The position numbers and the translations under genes were made by a program. Source: Guptibacillus hwajinpoensis (GTDB lineage: Bacteria > Bacillota > Bacilli > Bacillales > Guptibacillaceae). Taken from it: a stretch of 64,000 bases of DNA. The number at the start of each line of letters is the position of its first letter. The stretch's first letter is position 1. Under the pieces are notes generated by a model that did not search any database, was not told the origin of the DNA, and worked only from the letters and a program-made list of their open reading frames with translations. Shown here one piece after another: positions 17,018 to 25,719 of the stretch. The DNA is taken from positions 62,001 to 126,000 of the forward strand of contig NZ_JAIVAE010000006.1 in the NCBI RefSeq assembly GCF_020171785.1, given 5' to 3'.

Positions 17018-18418
17018 ATGAATTGGTGCAATCAGTGTAAGAGAAACGAAGCTGGAGCGTTTTGCGTTAAATGCGGCCAGAAAGTAGCAAGAACGAGGGA
17101 AACGCCATTAACGAAATCGAGAGGCCTTTTATGGGGAGCGATCATTGGAGTGATACTCCTTGTCTTGATTGGTAGTTTTCTAACGTTAAAATGGGTAACA
17201 TCTCCTGAGCGAACAGTTGACCGGTTTCGCGATGCGCTTTTGGAAGAGGATTACGAAGCGATCGGGAAGTTCATTCCTGACACAAATCCATTGCTTTCAC
17301 AGGAAGCTGAACTTGCGAGTTTTGTTTCGTTTATGAAAGATCATCCTGACCAACGTACGCTCCTTGTTCAAGATTTGGAGAGACAGGCTAGAAGTTTGAG
17401 CGATCATACGCTTATCAAACCGAACGAAAGCATGCTCCTTCAAATGACGTTAATGGAAGATGGGAAGGCTTTTTATCTATTTAAGGATTACGTAATCGCT
17501 CCTCCCCCGATCTATGTAGAGGTAGGAACACAATTCAATAAAACAACGCTTTTCATTAATAAAGAAGAGAGCGGAACGATTGGAGAAGATGGTAAAAAAA
17601 TCGGGCCATTTCTGCCAGGGAGCTATCATTTTGAAACAAAATTAGAAAATGAGGGGTACACGATGCGTGGGGAAGCGGAGGTGGAACTCGTGCCGTCTGA
17701 GGAAACCGTGCAGGTCGATTTGCCTGTTAATGGCGCGTTTGTGACGCCAGATTCGAACTACGAAGATGCTCGCTTATTTATAAATGGAAAAGACACTGGC
17801 ATCGCGGTAGGTGATACCGGAGAAATCGGTCCGTATCCAACGGACGGATCTGTTGTTATGCATGCAGAGAAAACGTTTGAAGCAGGCGTTGTGAAAAGCC
17901 CTTCCGTTCATTTTGAAGGAGAGGCTCCGTTCTTTTCGATCGACTATCGCGAACCTGTAGCGATTGAAAAGGAAGTCGCCGATCAGCCAGAAGTGGTGCA
18001 GAATCAAGATGAAACAGGTCTGATCATTTCAGCTGTTAATACGTACTTAAATGATTGGATCTTTGCCTATGAAAACCTTGAAACAGATTACTTTTCAAAC
18101 CTAACCCCGGAGCTTCACTCGTATTTTGAAGAACGCTTCCAGTCTGTCAGAGAAAATAATGCCGCTTTTACTGGAGAGGTTGTGGAAGCAGCCTTTGATC
18201 TCGACAGCCTATTTATTGATTCGTCTGGAAAAAAAGCAGAAATCGATGTTCTCGTTACGATGGACTCAGCCAATCATGATCAAGGAGAAACCAACGTGCA
18301 GACGGAAGTCACTTCAAGTGGTTTTCACTATAAACTAGTGAAAAACGGTGGGAAATGGTTGATTGATAGTCGAGAAGAAGTGGATTACGTTGATTTGACG
18401 AATGCTGTTGTTTATTAA
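17018..18418 (+). CDS. TcaA/YvbJ-like zinc-ribbon membrane-anchored protein
   Basis: About 466 residues. An N-terminal zinc ribbon (WCNQCKRNEAGAFCVKCG) is followed by a single membrane anchor (GLLWGAIIGVILLVLIGSFL) and a large extracellular part. That part has repeated beta domains (GTIGEDGKKIGPFLPGSYHF; TGIAVGDTGEIGPYPTDGS) and a C-terminal SnoaL/NTF2-like tail. This is the layout of TcaA of staphylococci, linked to teicoplanin response, and of Bacillus YvbJ. The ATG at 17018 with GGAGGTGG upstream is preferred over the ATG at 17000. It is divergent from the other two zinc-ribbon genes. A cell-envelope role is inferred from family. Confidence 0.78.
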   Translation: MNWCNQCKRNEAGAFCVKCGQKVARTRETPLTKSRGLLWGAIIGVILLVLIGSFLTLKWVTSPERTVDRFRDALLEEDYEAIGKFIPDTNPLLSQEAELASFVSFMKDHPDQRTLLVQDLERQARSLSDHTLIKPNESMLLQMTLMEDGKAFYLFKDYVIAPPPIYVEVGTQFNKTTLFINKEESGTIGEDGKKIGPFLPGSYHFETKLENEGYTMRGEAEVELVPSEETVQVDLPVNGAFVTPDSNYEDARLFINGKDTGIAVGDTGEIGPYPTDGSVVMHAEKTFEAGVVKSPSVHFEGEAPFFSIDYREPVAIEKEVADQPEVVQNQDETGLIISAVNTYLNDWIFAYENLETDYFSNLTPELHSYFEERFQSVRENNAAFTGEVVEAAFDLDSLFIDSSGKKAEIDVLVTMDSANHDQGETNVQTEVTSSGFHYKLVKNGGKWLIDSREEVDYVDLTNAVVY

Positions 18419-18433
18419 AGTGGTAGCGTGGCG

Positions 18434-18457
18434 GGGGTCAGGTTCGAATCTGACCCC
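18434..18457 (+). repeat. Dispersed palindrome, copy 2
   Basis: Core GGGGTCAGGTTC / GAATCTGACCCC, with one T for C that still allows a G-T pair. It lies 15 nt after the TcaA-like stop. Unlike copies 1, 3 and 4 it is not followed by the GTCCACC hairpin. Confidence 0.8.
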
Positions 18458-18491
18458 TATTACAAAAGTACTGATAATTTCAAAAAAACTA

Positions 18492-18521
18492 TTGCAATTA
18501 TGAATGCGTTTACAATATAAT
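18492..18521 (+). promoter_or_regulatory. Sigma-A promoter of the catabolic island
   Basis: TTGCAA (-35) and TATAAT (-10) separated by 18 nt, 58 nt upstream of the DUF4867 start. It is the strongest sigma-A-like promoter in the island and would drive DUF4867, the symporter and the GH31 gene. Confidence 0.7.
18501..18514 (+). promoter_or_regulatory. Putative cre (CcpA) site inside the promoter spacer
   Basis: TGAATGCGTTTACA matches the consensus TGWAARCGYTWNCW at 13 of 14 positions. It lies between the -35 and -10 boxes, where CcpA binding blocks RNA polymerase. This implies catabolite repression of the operon by preferred sugars. Confidence 0.68.
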
Positions 18522-18578
18522 GTGATAAAAGGTTATGATGTTTATATAAACATTACTACTTATATCGGAGGTACGGAT

Positions 18579-19244
18579 ATGATTGAAGTGTTACGAGAGC
18601 TAAATCCACATCTAGAAGTGAAGTCAGTAGATTCTGAAGCTTTTCGAGCATTTGGAAAGGTTCTTCCAGATTTCCCATATGAGAAGATAGCGGATTTGAT
18701 GAAGAAGACGGAGATTCCCGAACAGGGAAATCACTATGTTCCTTCGAGAGAAGAGCTAGAAGCGGAGTCGGTGAAAGCCTTCGTTGAAAACAGCTACTAT
18801 GGAGGGATGCCGGTACAGATTGGGTACTGTAACGGGAAAAATTCCGCTTTAGGTGGTCTTGAATTTCATAAGGGAAGTGAAATTAACGTTGCCATTACGG
18901 ATTTTGTACTCCTTCTAGGACATACGAAAGACATTACAAATCATACATACGATGTGAAGAATATTAAAGCGTTTTATATTCCAGAGGGTACCGCGATTGA
19001 AATGTTTCAAACAACCCTTCACCTTGCTCCATGTAAAGTGAGCGATGAAGGATTCAAATGTACAGTGATTTTGCCAGAAGGAACGAATACGCCGTTAGAA
19101 GATGCTCAAAAAGAACAAGATCCGCTCCTTTTTATGAAAAATAAATGGCTACTTGCTCATCCAGAGCATGAACGATTTATGTCACTTGGCGCTCACAACG
19201 GAATTGTCGGTGAAAATATAACAGTTGTTTACAGCAAGGGATAA
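18579..19244 (+). CDS. DUF4867 family protein (cupin-like), role in sugar catabolism unknown
   Basis: 221 residues, soluble, ATG at 18579 after CGGAGGTACGGAT; the longer open frame upstream includes the promoter and is not real. It resembles the DUF4867 family, with the conserved blocks GGLEFHKGSEINVAITDFVLLLG and FYIPEGTAIEMFQTTLHLAPC. The histidines, acid and beta-rich pattern suggest a cupin-like fold. As first gene of the operon, before a sugar symporter and a GH31 enzyme, it may handle the imported sugar, for instance as anomerase, isomerase or binding protein. That is speculation; no reaction is established from sequence. Confidence 0.75.
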   Translation: MIEVLRELNPHLEVKSVDSEAFRAFGKVLPDFPYEKIADLMKKTEIPEQGNHYVPSREELEAESVKAFVENSYYGGMPVQIGYCNGKNSALGGLEFHKGSEINVAITDFVLLLGHTKDITNHTYDVKNIKAFYIPEGTAIEMFQTTLHLAPCKVSDEGFKCTVILPEGTNTPLEDAQKEQDPLLFMKNKWLLAHPEHERFMSLGAHNGIVGENITVVYSKG

Positions 19245-19258
19245 AGGAGGACAACCTT

Positions 19259-21040
19259 ATGTCGGGTATCACATTCACATTAGTTTCATGCGTCTTCTTT
19301 ATGGCGCTCGTCGCGTGGGTTTCATACTTAAAAACAAGGAATTCAGTCAATGACTCAGATGGTTACTTTCTCGCAGGTCGAGGGTTAACGGGTGGATTTA
19401 TTGCAGGTTCTCTTTTGCTCACAAACCTATCTGCCGAACAGTTAATTGGCTTGAATGGACAAGCCTATCGAACGAACCTTTCCAACATGGCCTGGGAAGT
19501 GACAGCGGCATTTGCGATCGTCATTATGGCGCTTATCTTGCTACCTCGCTATCTTGGCGGTGCCTTTTCAACCTTACCTGAGTTTTTAAGTAAACGGTAT
19601 GATGAAAGCGTTCGCAGATACACAGTTATTTTATTCATGCTTGGTTATATGTTTGTGACGATTCCATCAGTCCTTTACTCTGGGGCACTTGCGATACTTC
19701 GTCTTTTCGATGTACCAGAGCTACTCGGCATTTCATTTGAATCGTCTGTCTGGCTCGTCATTTGGGTGATTGGCATTATCGGTGCTATTTATGCCATCTT
19801 TGGTGGGTTAAAAGCGGTAGCAGTATCCGATACGTTGAACGGAATAGGACTTCTCTTTATTGGCTTAATTGTTCCCATCCTCGGCTTTTTTGCCCTTGGA
19901 AACGGGGACATGTTAGAAGGAATCAAAACGATTACAACAGAAAATCCTGAGAAGTTAAATGCGATCGGATCGAGTACAGATTCTGTTCCGTTTTCTACTA
20001 TTTTTACCGGAATGATTTTTATGAATATGTTCTACTGGGGAACGAATCAGTACGTGATACAGCGAACGCTTGGTGCGAAGAACCTAGCAGAAGGTCAAAA
20101 AGGTGTACTACTTTCTGGATTTTATAAACTTACCGTACCATTTATGATGATGATTCCAGGAGTAATTGCTTTCCATCTCTATGGAAGCTCAATGGATCCA
20201 GTGGATCTCGCTTATCCAACGGTTGTGTCGAATTTGCTGCCGACATTTATGTCTGGACTCTTTCTAGCTGTGCTTCTCGGCGCCGTGTTCTCAAGTTTCA
20301 ACTCACTGTTAAACAGTGCGGCAACGATGTTTGCGCTTGATGTATACAAAGCTGGTATTAATAAAAACGCCACAGATCGCCAGCTGATCAATGTTAGTAA
20401 ATACTTTGGAAGCGTTCTCGCGCTTGTCTCTTTCTTTATTGCGCCAATGCTTATGAACGCACCGGATGGATTGTGGGATTTGATTCGCCGCTTTACAGGC
20501 TTCTTTAACATCCCGATTATTGCCATTGTTCTTGTTGGGATTGTTTCGAAACGCATCCCTGCACTTGGAGCGAAAATCGCGATTATTTTCCACGTGATTA
20601 CGTACTACATGCTTGTGTGGGGATTAAACCAGCTGTTTAACATTGAAATAACGATGAACTTTATTCATATTTCAGCCATCCTTTTCCTTATTGAGGTTAC
20701 GATCATGATGGTCGTTGGGCGCATTCGTCCTCTTCCTGAAGCGTATGAGTTCCGAGCGAATCCAAAGGTGGACATGGTGCCGTGGAAGTTTACGATTCCA
20801 GTTTCTGTTGTTCTCATTAGCCTTGTCGTGATGGTCTACATCCTCTTCTCACCAATTGGATTTGCCTACGCGGGTGGAATGGTTTCTGGATGGTTCTGGC
20901 CAGCGATCTTAGGAACGGCTGTCATTGGAGGAATTTGTTACCTTCTTGCCCTTAAATCATGGAATAAAAAATACTCTGGATTTGTTACTAGGAAGCATGA
21001 AGAAGCAGTTAACGCTGAAAAGAAATTTAGAAGCGCATAA
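19259..21040 (+). CDS. Sodium:solute symporter (SSS family)
   Basis: 593 residues with about 14 hydrophobic segments and SSS hallmarks: NDSDGYFLAGRGLTGGFIAGSLLLTNLSAEQLIGLNG near the N-terminus (abridged: YFLAGRGL, NLSAEQ), FGGLKAVAVSDTLNG, and GAVFSSFNSLLNSAATMFALDVY. These resemble the SGLT/sugar branch. It couples sodium entry to uptake of a sugar or glycoside. It starts with AAAGGAGG eight bases before the ATG, directly after DUF4867 and before the GH31 gene. If the pathway reading is right, its substrate is sulfoquinovose or sulfoquinovosyl glycerol; substrate is not shown by sequence. Confidence 0.92.
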   Translation: MSGITFTLVSCVFFMALVAWVSYLKTRNSVNDSDGYFLAGRGLTGGFIAGSLLLTNLSAEQLIGLNGQAYRTNLSNMAWEVTAAFAIVIMALILLPRYLGGAFSTLPEFLSKRYDESVRRYTVILFMLGYMFVTIPSVLYSGALAILRLFDVPELLGISFESSVWLVIWVIGIIGAIYAIFGGLKAVAVSDTLNGIGLLFIGLIVPILGFFALGNGDMLEGIKTITTENPEKLNAIGSSTDSVPFSTIFTGMIFMNMFYWGTNQYVIQRTLGAKNLAEGQKGVLLSGFYKLTVPFMMMIPGVIAFHLYGSSMDPVDLAYPTVVSNLLPTFMSGLFLAVLLGAVFSSFNSLLNSAATMFALDVYKAGINKNATDRQLINVSKYFGSVLALVSFFIAPMLMNAPDGLWDLIRRFTGFFNIPIIAIVLVGIVSKRIPALGAKIAIIFHVITYYMLVWGLNQLFNIEITMNFIHISAILFLIEVTIMMVVGRIRPLPEAYEFRANPKVDMVPWKFTIPVSVVLISLVVMVYILFSPIGFAYAGGMVSGWFWPAILGTAVIGGICYLLALKSWNKKYSGFVTRKHEEAVNAEKKFRSA

Positions 21041-21064
21041 ACGATAAATATGTAGGGGGAAATC

Positions 21065-23104
21065 ATGTTAAATACAAAAACGATCAAACCGAGTTTTGAA
21101 GTGAAGCAAAATGGAGAAGAATTTGACGTTCATCTGGACGGTCGCTTACTGTTTCGTCATTCACCAGCCCAACCATTTATTTTCGTTGGTAGCGGTGAAG
21201 AAACGATTGATATGTACAGAGGTAATTTTAAAATAAAAGATTATGTTGTGGAACGAGTAGCTCTTCGCTATGCAACAGTACGGTATGAAGGAGAGACGTG
21301 TCGCATCGGATTTCGCCACTTCTCTCACGATCACGAGCTGTTAACAATGGTATTAAAGCAAGACAAAGAAGGTCTGCGCGTATCGTTTGAGCTCGTAGAT
21401 CCTCTGTTTAATCGTTTCTGGTTACGCGTTGCCGCTGATGCCGATGAGAAAATTTATGGGTGTGGGGAACAGCTTTCCTATTTCAATTTAAGAGGAAAGA
21501 ACTTCCCACTCTGGACGTCTGAACCCGGTGTAGGACGGAATAAATCGACTTATACCACCTGGCAAGCCGATGTGAAAGATCAAGCTGGTGGCGACTATTA
21601 CAATACGAATTATCCTCAGCCAACCTATGTATCTACGAATAAATACTACTGCCATGTTGAGACGACGGCTTTCGCTGACTTCGATTTTCAGCGAGACGAT
21701 TTTCATGAGCTACACATTTGGGAAGCACCGGCTTCGATTTTGTTTGAAACAGGGCAGACGTATAAAGATCTCGTTGAAAAGCTAACTGCTCGTCTCGGTC
21801 GGCAACCAGAGCTTCCAGATTGGACGTTTGATGGCATCTGGCTCGGGATGCAGGGAGGAACGGAACGCGTACAAAATAAAATTGATCGCGCGATTGAAAA
21901 AGGAATGAAAATTGGCGCTGTTTGGTGCCAGGACTGGCAAGGTAAGCGTGTGACGTCATTTGGGAAACGCTTGATGTGGAACTGGAAATGGAATCCGGAG
22001 GAGTATCCTGAACTCGATCAAAAAGTGAAACAATGGAAGGAAAAAGGCATTCGTTTTATGGGATATATCAACCCTTATGTTGCAGTTGAAGGAGACCTGT
22101 ACCGTGAAGCCTATGACAATGGCTATCTTGCTACGGCGTTAGATGGCGGTGATTATGTGGTCGACTTCGGTGAATTCGATTGTGGCGTTGTTGATTTTAC
22201 AAACGAAGCGGCGTGTGAATGGTATGAAGACGTCATCCAAAAGAATATGATTGATTTTGGAATGGACGGATGGATGGCTGATTTTGGTGAATATTTGCCA
22301 ACAGACTTAAAGCTTCATAGCGGAGAACCAGCAACCAAAATGCACAACGCCTGGCCCGTCATGTGGGCAAAAGTGAATCATAACGCTGTTCAAAAAGCAG
22401 GACGCTGGGGCGATATTGTGTACTTTATGCGTGCTGGTTACTCAGGTAGTCAGGGGTACTGTCCATTACTATGGGCTGGCGATCAAAGTGTTGATTGGAG
22501 TCTCGACGATGGTCTTGCTTCCGTTATTCCAGCTACGCTATCTGCTGGGATGAGTGGAAATGGCGTTCATCATAGCGATATCGGTGGCTACACAAGTCTT
22601 CATGGCAACATGCGAAACAAAGAGCTACTGCTTCGCTGGGTTGATATGGCGGCATTTACACCTGTTATGCGAACGCACGAGGGAAATCGTCCTGATGATT
22701 GTTTCCAGTTTGATCAAGACGAAGAGACGCTCGAGCATTTTGTGAAAATGACAAACGTTTATACAGCACTGAAGCCTTATCTAAAAGCGTTAAGCAAAGA
22801 GAACGCTGAAAAAGGAATTCCGATTCAACGCCCGATGTTTATGGAGTATGAACATGATCTTGCTTCTTATAACATCCAATATCAATATATGCTAGGTTCA
22901 GAGATGGTGGTTGCACCGGTTTATGAAGAAGGAAAAGAAACATGGTCGGTGTACTTGCCTGAAGATGACTGGGTTCATTTATGGAGTGGTAAGGAAACAA
23001 GTGGAGGCCAGATTGAAGTGAACGCTCCGATTGGTGAAACGCCAGTCTTCTATCGCAAGCATTCGGACTATGCAGCTATTTTTCAACAAGCAGCACTTAA
23101 ATAA
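21065..23104 (+). CDS. yihQ: GH31 sulfoquinovosidase (YihQ-type alpha-glycosidase)
   Basis: Retaining GH31 enzyme of 679 residues, the length of E. coli YihQ. Nucleophile D406 is in WMADFGEY and acid/base D473 is in WAGDQSVDW. The residues that grip the sulfonate in YihQ are, as I recall, Q288, R301, W304 and Y508. All appear at a constant +1 offset: Q289 in CQDWQ, R302 and W305 in FGKRLMW, Y509 in DIGGYT. This set separates sulfoquinovosidases from ordinary alpha-glucosidases. It would release sulfoquinovose from sulfoquinovosyl glycerol derived from plant or algal sulfolipid. No signal peptide, so it acts in the cytoplasm after uptake. Confidence 0.85.
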   Translation: MLNTKTIKPSFEVKQNGEEFDVHLDGRLLFRHSPAQPFIFVGSGEETIDMYRGNFKIKDYVVERVALRYATVRYEGETCRIGFRHFSHDHELLTMVLKQDKEGLRVSFELVDPLFNRFWLRVAADADEKIYGCGEQLSYFNLRGKNFPLWTSEPGVGRNKSTYTTWQADVKDQAGGDYYNTNYPQPTYVSTNKYYCHVETTAFADFDFQRDDFHELHIWEAPASILFETGQTYKDLVEKLTARLGRQPELPDWTFDGIWLGMQGGTERVQNKIDRAIEKGMKIGAVWCQDWQGKRVTSFGKRLMWNWKWNPEEYPELDQKVKQWKEKGIRFMGYINPYVAVEGDLYREAYDNGYLATALDGGDYVVDFGEFDCGVVDFTNEAACEWYEDVIQKNMIDFGMDGWMADFGEYLPTDLKLHSGEPATKMHNAWPVMWAKVNHNAVQKAGRWGDIVYFMRAGYSGSQGYCPLLWAGDQSVDWSLDDGLASVIPATLSAGMSGNGVHHSDIGGYTSLHGNMRNKELLLRWVDMAAFTPVMRTHEGNRPDDCFQFDQDEETLEHFVKMTNVYTALKPYLKALSKENAEKGIPIQRPMFMEYEHDLASYNIQYQYMLGSEMVVAPVYEEGKETWSVYLPEDDWVHLWSGKETSGGQIEVNAPIGETPVFYRKHSDYAAIFQQAALK

Positions 23105-23197
23105 GCACGCGAAATAAAAGGTTACTACCTATTTTAAAACATAATAATGTATGATATAGTAAATGTAACAAATGGAGGAGAAAGGTTGTGACCAATC

Positions 23198-24541
23198 GTG
23201 CCAAAAACAAGCATTCTATACGTACCAATCGGAAGAAAGACGTTTGATCTAGAAGCGGGAGAGCTACAGCGAAAGAAAAGTTCGGAATTTCTGCATAGCG
23301 TGACCAAGAACGTGATTGAACCAGAGGAAATCATTACGTCTCCTGAAGATCTTGAGGCTTTTCTTGAAAACGTTAACAGCGATGATGTGATTGCAAGCAT
23401 CTATCAGAGCGTAACGTTTGCTGATGGTGAATTTGTTGAAGCGTTAATAAAAAAAGTGGAAGCGCCAGTGATTGTTTGGTCGGTACGTGAGCCAAGTGTA
23501 GGCGGAAGACTTCGCTTAAATTCGTTAACCGGCGGAAACAGCACAAGTCATGTGCTACGGTGTGCCAACCACCCATTTAGCTTTGTATTCGGAAATGGGG
23601 ATGAGGCGCAAGTACAAAAGAGAATTAAAGTTCAACTGAAAGTGCAAAAAGTAATTGAAGATCTGAAAGGTCTTACAATTGGTGTGATTGGAGAACATCC
23701 ACCAGGCTTTTTCTTCTCAGGAACGGATGAAGAAGCGCTTCAAAAACAACTTGGCGTAACGGTGAAAAACTTCGATTTAAACAAAGCATTTGAAGAATGC
23801 GTTAAGCTACCTCGTGAAAAATGGGAAGGCGCGATTGAACGAGCAGAGCAACAGGTGATTGGGCTAAATCGGAATGAAGAAACGGTACAGCGATTTGCTC
23901 AGTTTACGACGTATGTTCAGGAACAAATTGATGCAGAAGACGTATCAGCGCTTGCGATCCGCTGCTGGCCAGACTTTTTCAATGAGCTTGGTGCTGCGGC
24001 ATGTTCAACCCTTTCTCAATTTACTGAGGACGGCGTTGTGTCATCGTGTGAATCCGATATTCACGGTTCAGTATCGATGTTTATTCTGCAACAGCTAACA
24101 GGAAGTGCGCCGTATCTTGGCGATATGGTTCACGTCAATGAAGCAAGTAATTCGGTTGTGTTCTGGCATTGCGGTGCTGGCGCTTATTCGCTCGCCCATC
24201 CTGATCAAGGTGCACGCCCAGGCGTTCATCCAAACCGAAAGCTAGGCTTTACGATGGAATTTGGATTAAAACCAGGTCGCGTGACGATGTTCCGCGTTGG
24301 CTATACGCCAGAAGGATATCGCTTGCTTGTGATGCGAGGAAACGCACTCGATACGCCTCAGCGTTTCAATGGAACGTCTGTTGAAGTGGAACTTGAAACC
24401 GAAATCAATGACACGTTATATGGGTTAATGGAAGAAGGCTTCGAACCACACTACGCCATTATTTATGATGATGTAGCCGATGAGCTCGTTGAACTTGGAA
24501 AGCAGCTTGGTCTGAAGACGACGGTCTATACAAAGAACTGA
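23198..24541 (+). CDS. Fucose/arabinose-isomerase-like sugar isomerase, proposed sulfoquinovose isomerase
   Basis: 447 residues. The general layout of the L-fucose/L-arabinose isomerase fold is visible: an N-terminal Rossmann-like part (VPIGRKTFDLEAG), a middle domain, and a C-terminal half with likely metal-site residues in CESDIHG (E285, D287, H289) and WHCG (324-326). It starts at GTG 23198, since an in-frame stop lies three codons before, with a GGAGGAGAAAGG site somewhat far upstream. Between a sulfoquinovosidase and a PfkA-like kinase it would turn sulfoquinovose into sulfofructose. The fold is fairly clear; the substrate is inferred from neighbours. Confidence 0.72.
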   Translation: MPKTSILYVPIGRKTFDLEAGELQRKKSSEFLHSVTKNVIEPEEIITSPEDLEAFLENVNSDDVIASIYQSVTFADGEFVEALIKKVEAPVIVWSVREPSVGGRLRLNSLTGGNSTSHVLRCANHPFSFVFGNGDEAQVQKRIKVQLKVQKVIEDLKGLTIGVIGEHPPGFFFSGTDEEALQKQLGVTVKNFDLNKAFEECVKLPREKWEGAIERAEQQVIGLNRNEETVQRFAQFTTYVQEQIDAEDVSALAIRCWPDFFNELGAAACSTLSQFTEDGVVSSCESDIHGSVSMFILQQLTGSAPYLGDMVHVNEASNSVVFWHCGAGAYSLAHPDQGARPGVHPNRKLGFTMEFGLKPGRVTMFRVGYTPEGYRLLVMRGNALDTPQRFNGTSVEVELETEINDTLYGLMEEGFEPHYAIIYDDVADELVELGKQLGLKTTVYTKN

Positions 24542-24555
24542 AGGGAGACAGTTGC

Positions 24556-25719
24556 ATGAAAAAGGTCGCTATTGGTCAGGCCGGGGGACCTACGGCCGTA
24601 ATAAATGCTACCCTCGCAGGGTTTGTGAAAGAGATCGAACGCGATCATTCTCTGCTTTTTATACAAAATGGTTATGAAGGATTAGCGCATGGGATGTATT
24701 TAGATGGTGATGATGAGATGCTACGTCGCATCCATCTTCATCGAGACGTACCTGGGGCGTGTCTTGGATCAGGTCGGTTTCCACTAACAGATGAGCATAT
24801 TGAAAAAGGGGTGCACCTGCTACAGGCGCAGGGGGTCGATGTGCTTGTTTTTATCGGCGGTAACGGAACCATGGAAGCACTAGCGAAAGTAGAATTGGAA
24901 GCAAAGAGGCAAAATTTTTCCCTTCAAGTCATCGGACTTCCCAAAACGGTGGATAACGATCTCGGTGGTACAGATCATGCGCCTGGCTTTGGAAGTTCGG
25001 CTCGATATGTTGCTCAGGCGACGCGAGATATGAGCCGCGACCTCGCTTCTATGAAGAATTTTGAAAAAGTTCGTGTACTTGAAACGATGGGAAGAAACGC
25101 AGGGTGGCTGGCCGCGGCATCTGGGCTTCTTAAGGAGTATGAAGAAGAAGGGCCGCATTTTATTGGTATTCCAGAGCGACCAATTCAAGCAGAAATGCTT
25201 CTTGAAAATGTAAACACCGCATTAAATCGGTTTGGGTATGCCACGGTCGTTGTGAGTGAAGGCGTTTGTTTTGGAAAGACGGGTCAAGTAGCGCGAGGAA
25301 ATGTCGCTGGTAGAACAGTGCTTGGTGGAATTTCCAATGAGGTAGCTGGCTTTTTAAAAAGTGAGTTAAACGTTATGACAAGAGCTGAACTTCTAGGCAT
25401 GAACCAGCGAAGTTTTTCTGAAGTCGTTTCGGACGTTGATCGAGAAGAAGCTTATCGTGTGGGGAGCGTTGGAGGCGAATGGATTCGTGAAGGGGTTTCA
25501 AATGTGATGGTCTCCATTCAACGGAATGCTCACCATCGCTATTCAGTAAGGATGACCCCGATTGAACTTCGTAACGTAGTGGCTGCTGGAGAACGAGTGA
25601 TGCCTGAGGTGTTCATTGAAGATCAGAAAGCATATTATCAATGGCTAAAACCGCTTATCGGTGAAGATATTAGGTCGTACCCACCGCCATTACATAGGAC
25701 TGAAATGTATGTCGATTAA
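24556..25719 (+). CDS. PfkA-family sugar-phosphate kinase, proposed sulfofructose 1-kinase
   Basis: 387 residues of the 6-phosphofructokinase fold. Donor-site motifs are GGNGT at 101-105 and PKTVDND at 129-135, with catalytic D133, and METMGRNAGW follows. Lysine in PKT is typical of pyrophosphate-dependent enzymes, while the glycine kept in GGNGT is typical of ATP users, and the usual GGD aspartate is asparagine. The donor is therefore undecided. In this operon it would phosphorylate sulfofructose at C1, since C6 carries the sulfonate. It is not the housekeeping enzyme, which is normally about 320 residues. An AAGGGAGA site precedes the ATG; the GntR gene overlaps its 3' end by 11 nt. Confidence 0.75.
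   Translation: MKKVAIGQAGGPTAVINATLAGFVKEIERDHSLLFIQNGYEGLAHGMYLDGDDEMLRRIHLHRDVPGACLGSGRFPLTDEHIEKGVHLLQAQGVDVLVFIGGNGTMEALAKVELEAKRQNFSLQVIGLPKTVDNDLGGTDHAPGFGSSARYVAQATRDMSRDLASMKNFEKVRVLETMGRNAGWLAAASGLLKEYEEEGPHFIGIPERPIQAEMLLENVNTALNRFGYATVVVSEGVCFGKTGQVARGNVAGRTVLGGISNEVAGFLKSELNVMTRAELLGMNQRSFSEVVSDVDREEAYRVGSVGGEWIREGVSNVMVSIQRNAHHRYSVRMTPIELRNVVAAGERVMPEVFIEDQKAYYQWLKPLIGEDIRSYPPPLHRTEMYVD

Noticed and set aside
21065-23104. GH31 protein as an ordinary alpha-glucosidase or alpha-xylosidase
   Set aside because: The QDW...GKRLMW spacing and the tyrosine after DIGG fit the sulfoquinovosidase signature throughout; ordinary members lack this set.
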